Below, one piece after another: positions 58,743-64,000 of a stretch of DNA of 64,000 nucleotides (positions are counted from its first letter, which is position 1; the number at the start of each line of letters is the position of its first letter). The stretch comes from Kitasatospora sp. NBC_00315 (GTDB lineage Bacteria > Actinomycetota > Actinomycetes > Streptomycetales > Streptomycetaceae): positions 8,177,845 through 8,241,844 of the forward strand of contig NZ_CP108025.1 of NCBI RefSeq assembly GCF_041435095.1. Direction: 5' to 3'. Under the pieces are notes generated by a model. The model searched no databases and had not been told where the DNA came from. It worked only from the letters and a program-made list of their open reading frames with translations. Both the position numbers and the translations under genes were made by a program.

Positions 58743-59744
58743 GTGTCTGCACCGAAACTTCACCACTATGTGCCGCAGAGCTACCTAGCACGATTCGGAC
58801 AAGGCGTCATGGTCAGGGTGAAGCGCCGGTGCCCGCCGAAGGCGCACCTCGCCAACGTCAAGAACATCGCGGCCGAGACCGGCTTCTACACCATCACCGA
58901 CGAGAACGGCGCGCCCTCCACGGTCATCGAGGACGAGCTCAGCCGTCTGGAAGGGCAGGGCATCGACGTCCTGCGCCGAATAGACGAGACGGGAATGCCT
59001 CCGGTTATCGGTACCGACGACCGCGAGTTGCTCTGCCTGTACCTGGCTGTGCAGATGGCCCGGACTCCACGGAAGCGCACAGGCCCGCTCTTTGGGCGCA
59101 ACGTCACTGCCTATGCGAGTGGGCGGGAGATCGACCTCGCGCTGATCACCGAGTACCTCACACGCAAGCATCTCGGTCACCCGCCTCGGCCCGCCGAAGC
59201 TCAAGGAGCCTGGGACTACTACCACGGGATGCGAGCGATGAACGCGGGCAACGACCCCACGCACGATGAGGCGGTCGTGGATACGCTCAGCTCTGTTGAG
59301 GTGTGCGTTCCGCACTTCCGTGCTCGGCACTGGCGGCTCGAGACCAGCCGCAAGCCGATCTTCCTCACCTCCGACGCACCCCTCGTACTCTGGCGCCCGG
59401 AAACTCCGAGCGACGCCTACCGCGGGTTCGGCCTGGAAGGCGCTCATGAAATCAGGTTCCCGGTCAGCCCCACCGCCCAGTTGGTGCTCGTTCCCGGCCG
59501 CCCTGGAGCGTCCACAGAGGAAGTCAAGCTCAACCGAGTAATCAGCTGCAACCAGGACCTCGCAGACAGCTGCGAACAGGTCGTTGTCGGACACCCAGAC
59601 CGTCACGCCGCGCTCGATAGAGTCCAGCTGAGCAAACGCGGACCCACCTTGCGCTTCAACACGGCCCCCGGCATCCAGAAGAACCCAGACGGCACGGAAG
59701 CACCGATGGGCGACATCCTGCACATGTACACGACCCGCCGCTGA
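58743..59744 (+). CDS. DUF4238-domain protein
   Basis: The 333-residue protein starts MSAPKLHHYVPQSYLARFGQ, the hallmark KxHHYVPQxYLxxF opening of DUF4238. It also has the family's later block KPIFLTSDAPLVLWRPETPS and the strand-rich RFPVSPTAQLVLVPG. DUF4238 proteins are uncharacterised; the conserved His and Asp residues suggest an enzyme, possibly a nuclease, and they occur in defence-like neighbourhoods. The GTG at 58743 gives the canonical start. Complete, and ending at a shared bidirectional terminator. Confidence 0.85.
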   Translation: MSAPKLHHYVPQSYLARFGQGVMVRVKRRCPPKAHLANVKNIAAETGFYTITDENGAPSTVIEDELSRLEGQGIDVLRRIDETGMPPVIGTDDRELLCLYLAVQMARTPRKRTGPLFGRNVTAYASGREIDLALITEYLTRKHLGHPPRPAEAQGAWDYYHGMRAMNAGNDPTHDEAVVDTLSSVEVCVPHFRARHWRLETSRKPIFLTSDAPLVLWRPETPSDAYRGFGLEGAHEIRFPVSPTAQLVLVPGRPGASTEEVKLNRVISCNQDLADSCEQVVVGHPDRHAALDRVQLSKRGPTLRFNTAPGIQKNPDGTEAPMGDILHMYTTRR

Positions 59745-59755
59745 GACGACAACAA

Positions 59756-59787
59756 GCAGGGCCTCCAGCACATGATGGAGGCCCTGC
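59756..59787. terminator. Bidirectional hairpin terminator
   Basis: A perfect 12-bp stem (59756-59767 with 59776-59787) with an 8-base loop lies between the convergent DUF4238 and AlbA_2 genes. Confidence 0.75.
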
Positions 59788-59841
59788 GTCCCTAGCAGGA
59801 TCTAGGGGGTCCGTCTCGGAGCTGCTGGCGGGCCGTCCGTA

Positions 59842-61155
59842 CTACGCCTCTGCCCCGGCTGCCGAAGCTCGGTAGCGCTCCACCAGAGCTTCCATGCCGG
59901 CCAGCCCGGCGTCCAGGCCGAGTTGCCGGAGCCAGTCGTGGACCTGCTCCTGCCGTTCCTGTTCGACGCGCAGGTCGAGCGCCGGATTGGCCCGGAAGGT
60001 GCCCCCGCTCGATCTGCCGCTGCCCGGGATCTGTTGCAGCCCTTCGGGATCTAGGAGGTCCGCGACCGCACCATCTGCGACGAGGTGGAGTTCGCGGGGT
60101 TGGGCCACCAGGGCGGTGTCGATGTCCGCGAGGCGGGCCAGCTCCGTGGTCACGGAGTCGTCGACGAAGATCTTCAAAATGCCGTCCAACAGGTCCGCCA
60201 GATCCGGGACCGGGTACTGGTACGCCCACTGCAGATGCCCGAGGTTCTCGGCGTACCGTCGGATCCGGGCCAGGATGTCGATGGAAACGGTAGCCACCGA
60301 CGCGGTGGCGGTAGGGCCGTAGACCTCGGGGAGCTGGACTGTCACGACTGCCTCGAGCGGGTGCTTCACCGGGCTGTCGGAGTTCGCCTGCCACACCAGC
60401 CGTGCGGTACGCGCCCGGTTGTGTCCCAGCTGGCGGAAGCCGGTGTAGCTGTTGAAGGCACCATGCCCCACATTCAGTAGCACGTGGGGCAGAGGCGAGC
60501 CGTTCAGCGCATTCGCGAGGGCGGTGACGGACCGTTCCGACAGCGGCCGCCAAGTGCCAGCCTCTCCCATCGGGAGGTTGACGCCGGTGCGTAGCACGAA
60601 GTCCTCCGTGGCATTGCCCTCGGTGTCGGTGTCCAGTCGCGGGTTCATCAGGTGCTGCCCCAGGGCGTGCGCCCCGCCGGCCGGCTCTTCGCGGACCAGT
60701 TGCAGCAGCCGGGCCCGGTCCGCGGTGGAGTTCTGTCCGCTCAACCGGATCGGCGCCTTGAGGTCGATCAGCACCGGGCGTGGGGCGACGGTGTGGTCTA
60801 CCCGGACCACCACCACGCTGTTCCCGGAGCCGTCGTTCAGCGGGACCGGGATGAAGGTCGGCTCCCACGGTGGGTCGAGTCTCGAATGGCAGGCAGAAGC
60901 GATCTTGTCGATGGTGTCTTGGGCGTCGACGCCGACGACGCGCTCGGCGCCGTCCTCGACTTTGTCGAGCACACCGACCAGGATCAGGCCGCCGTAGGAG
61001 TTCGCCATCGCCGCGATGGTCTTCACCAAGCTGGAGGAGAACTCGCGCTTGAACTCCAGCGTCAGGCTCTCCACCTGCTCCGGCCGTCCGGCGAAGGCGC
61101 GGATGCGCTCGATCGTCAGGTCCGTCGCCGCCGCGGCGAACAAGGAGGTAGTCAT
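59842..61155 (-). CDS. Schlafen AlbA_2-domain protein
   Basis: The 437-residue protein has an N-terminal Schlafen AlbA_2 domain: VESLTLEFKREFSSSLVKTI, AAMANSYGGLILVGVLDK with the conserved N and GG, and VVGVDAQDTIDKIASACHSR. Then VVVVRVDHTVAPRPV and IRLSGQNSTADRARLLQLV follow (the expected RxGxxT/S-like end). The C-terminal half is alpha/beta of unknown type. AlbA_2 proteins bind nucleic acids and are found with ATPase or nuclease functions in phage-defence settings. The ATG at 61155 (MTTSLFAAAATDLTIERIRA) is preferred over the one at 61188. Confidence 0.8.
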   Translation of the reverse strand: MTTSLFAAAATDLTIERIRAFAGRPEQVESLTLEFKREFSSSLVKTIAAMANSYGGLILVGVLDKVEDGAERVVGVDAQDTIDKIASACHSRLDPPWEPTFIPVPLNDGSGNSVVVVRVDHTVAPRPVLIDLKAPIRLSGQNSTADRARLLQLVREEPAGGAHALGQHLMNPRLDTDTEGNATEDFVLRTGVNLPMGEAGTWRPLSERSVTALANALNGSPLPHVLLNVGHGAFNSYTGFRQLGHNRARTARLVWQANSDSPVKHPLEAVVTVQLPEVYGPTATASVATVSIDILARIRRYAENLGHLQWAYQYPVPDLADLLDGILKIFVDDSVTTELARLADIDTALVAQPRELHLVADGAVADLLDPEGLQQIPGSGRSSGGTFRANPALDLRVEQERQEQVHDWLRQLGLDAGLAGMEALVERYRASAAGAEA

Positions 61156-61309
61156 CTGCACATACTTCACCAAAAGCCGCGCGAGCACACCGAGTTACCG
61201 ACATGCGCTGGCCCGCTCCTGACCACAGGCTGCGCAGATTCCCACAGGTGACAGGCCCAGCGTGTGACCGCTGCCCCCGGCCGGCCGCAGCCGGTGCCGA
61301 CCCCACTCG

Positions 61310-61546
61310 GGGCTGGCACCTCTCGGCGAAGCGCTCCTTGCAGTAGCGGGCCAAGGAGCCGCTGCGGAGCATGCCCCGCAAGAGCCGCATCGCCTCCCTG
61401 CACAGGTCGTCCACCAGCTGGTCGTAGCCGGGGCCCCGGAACTCCTTCCGCCGCAGCTCCTCCACGCGGACCGCGTCGTTGCGGATCCGCTGGGCCCTCG
61501 GGTCGGGCAACCAGGCATCGATGTGATCGTCCATCGTTTCAAGCAT
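61310..61546 (-). pseudogene. Sigma-factor-like N-terminal fragment
   Basis: From an ATG at 61546 the frame reads MLETMDDHIDAWLPDPRAQR, then PGYDQLVDDLCREAMRLLRG and MLRSGSLARYCKERFAERCQ. This resembles the start of the sigma-like gene at 56.4-57.2 kb (YAVRALTGMMRNGSIAASSR). Coding texture is lost after 61310. Confidence 0.45.
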
Positions 61547-61601
61547 AAAAAGTCCCCGATCTGGACCTCGGCGAGGCCCTTGGTGGAGCGCGCGCCCGAC
61601 G

Positions 61602-61733
61602 TTAGTTGGAGAACGCTTGTTGAATCTGCTCCTCCGTGTGCACTTGCCTCTCGCGATCGGGCACCGTGAAGGTCAGTTTTTTGAAGATTTTTTGGGCTAA
61701 AAAGGAGACGAAGTTGGTGAGACCCGAGAACAA
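61602..61733 (-). pseudogene. Small protein tail (about 43 aa), start unclear
   Basis: A natural-looking frame reads GLTNFVSFLAQKIFKKLTFT and then VPDRERQVHTEEQIQQAFSN before a TAA. Only a TTG at 61733 could start it and no ribosome site is visible. It is unusually Phe/Lys-rich and AT-rich for this window. Confidence 0.3.
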
Positions 61734-61739
61734 CGACGA

Positions 61740-61771
61740 AGGCTGCCACCGAGCTACCTCGGTGGCAGCCT
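61740..61771. terminator. 14-bp hairpin
   Basis: Positions 61740-61753 pair perfectly with 61758-61771 around a 4-base loop. It separates the HA relic from the small AT-rich frame. Confidence 0.7.
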
Positions 61772-61784
61772 CCCAACTTCCCCC

Positions 61785-61990
61785 TCATGCTCCACTGCCC
61801 GAGCATCAGGCCGTGCTCGGCGAGAGCCGCGATCTACGCCTCGCTGAGCTCGGCCTGATGCTAAGGCTGGTTGTTGACCCAGCTGCCCAGCTTCACCTCA
61901 ACCTGCTCGACCTGGTCGACGCCCTCGGAGCCGGCCACCACCGACGCCGAGGACCGATCCACCACGTGCGGCATCGAGTCCGGGAAACCG
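61785..61990 (-). pseudogene. HA-domain protein, C-terminal relic with stops
   Basis: The frame reads VDQVEQVEVKLGSWVNNQP, a stop, HQAELSEA, a stop, and then a LAEHGLMLGQW end. These positions match the final HA repeat and LAEHG tail of the neighbouring copies, with two in-frame stops. Confidence 0.6.
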
Positions 61991-62166
61991 CACTGGCACT
62001 CCTGAGCTGCGCCCGTCAAAGGCGCGGCGCTGTCGTTGCGTCGGGCAGTTCGTCCTGTCACCAGCCCAGCACGCGCGTAGGGTGGAAACCGCTGGCCGGT
62101 AGCCGCCGCAGTTGCCGGGGTCGATCGCGCGCAGCCAGGGGCGCCGCAGCCGGCCGAGAGGAACGA

Positions 62167-62808
62167 ATGATCATGGGCATACTGTTTCGCCTACTCGCCC
62201 CGAAACCGGTCAAGAAGATCCGGCACGCTGCGCACCCGGTACGCAATGCCAAGCGTGCCGTCACGCCGAAGCCAATTCGGCAGGTCCGACGCGCAGCGCA
62301 CCCGATCGGCATGGTGGAACGAGGCGTAGAAAACAGCGTCGTGCGGGCCGTACGCGGCAGCGGGAGGACAGCTCCCCGCAGGGCCGGTAGTGGCGGAGCG
62401 GTCTACTACGGCACGTGCGGCATCCATCACCGGCGCCCGGACACAGCCGCCAACTGCAAGGATTGCGCGGCGGTCGATGCGGAGCTGGCCGTCCGGGCTG
62501 TTGAGGCGGAAGCCGCCCGTGCCGAGGCCGCCCGCATCGAAGCTGAGATCGCCCGAGAGGCAGCCCATGCCGAGGCCACCCGGGAAGCAGCAGCCGAGGC
62601 CGCTCGCGTCCGACGCGAGGCCATCCTGGCCGACCACAAGCGAGCCGCCGAAACCAATCGGCAGCAACGAGAGGCAGCCAAGCGGGCTGCACCGGCTGCC
62701 GACCCGAACGAGGCCCGCCGCGCGGCCAAGATCGCCGCCGAACTGGCCTTTGAGCAAGCTGAGTTGAGATTCCGGCAGGCAGCCGACCCCGTCGACAGGA
62801 CCCACTAG
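62167..62808 (+). CDS. Coiled-coil, Ala/Glu/Arg-rich protein (213 aa)
   Basis: An ATG five bases after GAGAGG starts MIMGILFRLLAPKPVKKIRH. The N-terminal part has two repeats of an AAHPVRNAKRAVTPKPIRQV-like basic motif (KKIRHAAHP and RQVRRAAHP). A short Cys/His cluster follows (YYGTCGIHHRRPDTAANCKD then C). The second half is one continuous helix rich in Ala, Glu and Arg (AVEAEAARAEAARIEAEIAR). It could bind nucleic acid or membrane through its basic N-terminus. No family is recognised. Confidence 0.6.
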   Translation: MIMGILFRLLAPKPVKKIRHAAHPVRNAKRAVTPKPIRQVRRAAHPIGMVERGVENSVVRAVRGSGRTAPRRAGSGGAVYYGTCGIHHRRPDTAANCKDCAAVDAELAVRAVEAEAARAEAARIEAEIAREAAHAEATREAAAEAARVRREAILADHKRAAETNRQQREAAKRAAPAADPNEARRAAKIAAELAFEQAELRFRQAADPVDRTH

Positions 62809-62908
62809 GTGACAGGTGTTGCTCCTCTGAGCATCCCCACGCGATTGCTGGCCCGACTCGCCGCAGGGGCGAGCCCGGACCAACCCACCAGCCTGGCCGT
62901 GCGGCCCG

Positions 62909-64000
62909 CTACGCCCACTCCACGCCGTGCTCGGCGAGCTGGGCGAGCTGGCCCGGGGTGAGCTTCGCCCGGCGGGCCTTCTGGTTGTTGAGCCAGGTGC
63001 CGAGCGCCACGTGCTGCACCACGACCCGGTCCTCCCCGTTAGGGCCGGCCTCCGCAGTCTCCAGCGGCTGCTTGTGTGGGCGCGGAACCCGCGGGTGGCC
63101 GTGCTGCTCGACGAAGGCTGCCAGCGCGGCCACACCCTGAGCGAACCGGTCCGTGCGGGACACCGTCGGCTTCGCCTCTGCGGCTACCAGCTCGGGGTCC
63201 TCCTCGATGCCGATCGCGGCCAGGAGGTCCTTCTGATCCTCCTCCAGACCAGGGAAGCCAGCGCGCTGCGCCTGCACCCACCGGCCGAGCTGCTCACCCT
63301 CGAACACTGTGGACTCCGGCAGCTGCGCCCAGTCGACCTGGCCGTCGGACTCCAGCCACCACTGTCGGGCGGTGGCGTAGGCGCGCTGCCAGGTGATCGG
63401 CCAGGCCGGGCACCACCACGGGTCGATTTTCTCCAGCGCCCGGCGACGCTCCGGCGACAGGGCGCCCTGCTCGCCCGCTGGCACCTGTGCCGCGGCCCGC
63501 AGTTCAGACAGCCATGTGCCGATCGCGTATCCGCCGACGGAGGCCCGCGCCGGCGCCGCCAGAGAGCCGCCGTGGTCCTTCGCCCAGACCTGCGCCCAGT
63601 CCAGGCCGGCTTCGAAGCGGGCGTCGGAGACGGACCAGATCATCCCGAACCCGTCGAGCTGCGTCACCCGCCATGACGCCAGCTCACCCGCCGCTTTCTC
63701 CACCCGCCGGTCAGACAGCCATTTACCCAAGGGGAAGTTCTGGTTTTCTCCGACCAATGCCGAATAGGGCACGTCGAGCCCGCCGGTTTCTTTGAACCAG
63801 TGCCGTACGTGGCCGATCGCCTCACGCCACAGCTGCGTCTCGCTCGTCAGCACCCGCGAGGCGATGAACAACGCCAGGACGTCATCACCCGGGTCGTTCT
63901 CGAACCGCACCGGCAACGTGAACGCCCCCGCCCCGCCAGTACCCCCACCACCGCCCTCGCCTGGGGCGAAGGCCGCCTCGGCGCTGCGCCCCGTGGTCCG
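62909..64000 (-). CDS. Helicase-associated (HA) domain protein, C-terminal part
   Basis: This open frame runs off the right edge; the visible part is the C-terminal 363 codons to the TAG at 62909. It shows RFENDPGDDVLALFIASRVL, typical of the end of the helicase core region in Streptomyces telomere-region helicases, and then successive HA repeats: ETQLWREAIGHVRHWFKETG, SLAAPARASVGGYAIGTWLS, WWCPAWPITWQRAYATARQW, EGEQLGRWVQAQRAGFPGLE and LGTWLNNQKARRAKLTPGQL. It ends QLAEHGVEWA. HA domains are thought to bind DNA and accompany DEAH helicases. It is undamaged here and is the best source for the relics across the window. Confidence 0.85.
   Translation of the reverse strand, partial: RTTGRSAEAAFAPGEGGGGGTGGAGAFTLPVRFENDPGDDVLALFIASRVLTSETQLWREAIGHVRHWFKETGGLDVPYSALVGENQNFPLGKWLSDRRVEKAAGELASWRVTQLDGFGMIWSVSDARFEAGLDWAQVWAKDHGGSLAAPARASVGGYAIGTWLSELRAAAQVPAGEQGALSPERRRALEKIDPWWCPAWPITWQRAYATARQWWLESDGQVDWAQLPESTVFEGEQLGRWVQAQRAGFPGLEEDQKDLLAAIGIEEDPELVAAEAKPTVSRTDRFAQGVAALAAFVEQHGHPRVPRPHKQPLETAEAGPNGEDRVVVQHVALGTWLNNQKARRAKLTPGQLAQLAEHGVEWA

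Noticed and set aside
59792..61546. 584-codon minus-strand frame overlapping the AlbA_2 gene
   Set aside because: Only its first 79 codons look like protein (sigma-like relic); the rest is out of frame with the AlbA_2 gene.

Overview
The window is high-GC DNA with GC-rich third codon positions, GTG starts and purine-rich ribosome sites, and it carries a tap/tpg telomere-maintenance pair. This points to a linear replicon of a Streptomycetaceae actinomycete (Streptomyces, Kitasatospora or a relative), either a chromosome arm or a large linear plasmid. Accessory genes, transposon remnants and broken genes are unusually dense, as expected of subtelomeric DNA. No rRNA, tRNA or CRISPR array was seen.

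0-20 kb is a patchwork of a few intact genes among decayed ones. Intact: a bacilliredoxin-like protein, a secreted triple-QxW lectin-like protein, a eukaryote-type TCTP homologue, a SUKH immunity protein beside a broken toxin tail, an M48 metalloprotease, htpG, an HSP18-regulator-like protein, an XRE/MmyB-type regulator and an SDR oxidoreductase. Broken: MerR regulator, subtilase, DEAH helicase fragment, ISL3 and IS630 transposases, alpha/beta hydrolase, and two copies of one coiled-coil/winged-helix family.

20-27.2 kb is a Tn7-like transposition module on the minus strand (TniQ, TnsA, TnsB, TnsC, TniQ), with a TnsA-like subunit that seems to have lost acidic active-site residues. 27.4-30.5 kb holds tap and tpg, which recruit and supply the protein primer for telomere replication. 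Directly after them lies a 1,220-residue HNH-TPR-PIN-like fusion, the best candidate here for an undescribed nuclease or defence protein.

34-64 kb is an accessory island. It holds a PIN protein, an HTH/coiled-coil/GAF/PAS protein, a NACHT STAND NTPase with thirteen nearly identical 33-residue repeats, sigma factors with small membrane-protein partners, an IS110-family insertion that carries a SUKH gene, a SLATT (2TM effector) gene, a DUF4238 gene and a Schlafen/AlbA_2 gene. Same-strand fragments of one helicase-associated (HA) domain protein punctuate it at about 34.4, 42.1-42.8, 47.3-48.4, 52.9-53.2, 56.0 and 61.8 kb; the longest open copy runs off the right edge. Several of the genes between these direct repeats resemble defence or toxin-immunity families, so the repeats may serve as recombination points for exchanging modules.

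All family assignments come from reading motifs by eye. No database search or structure prediction was run.
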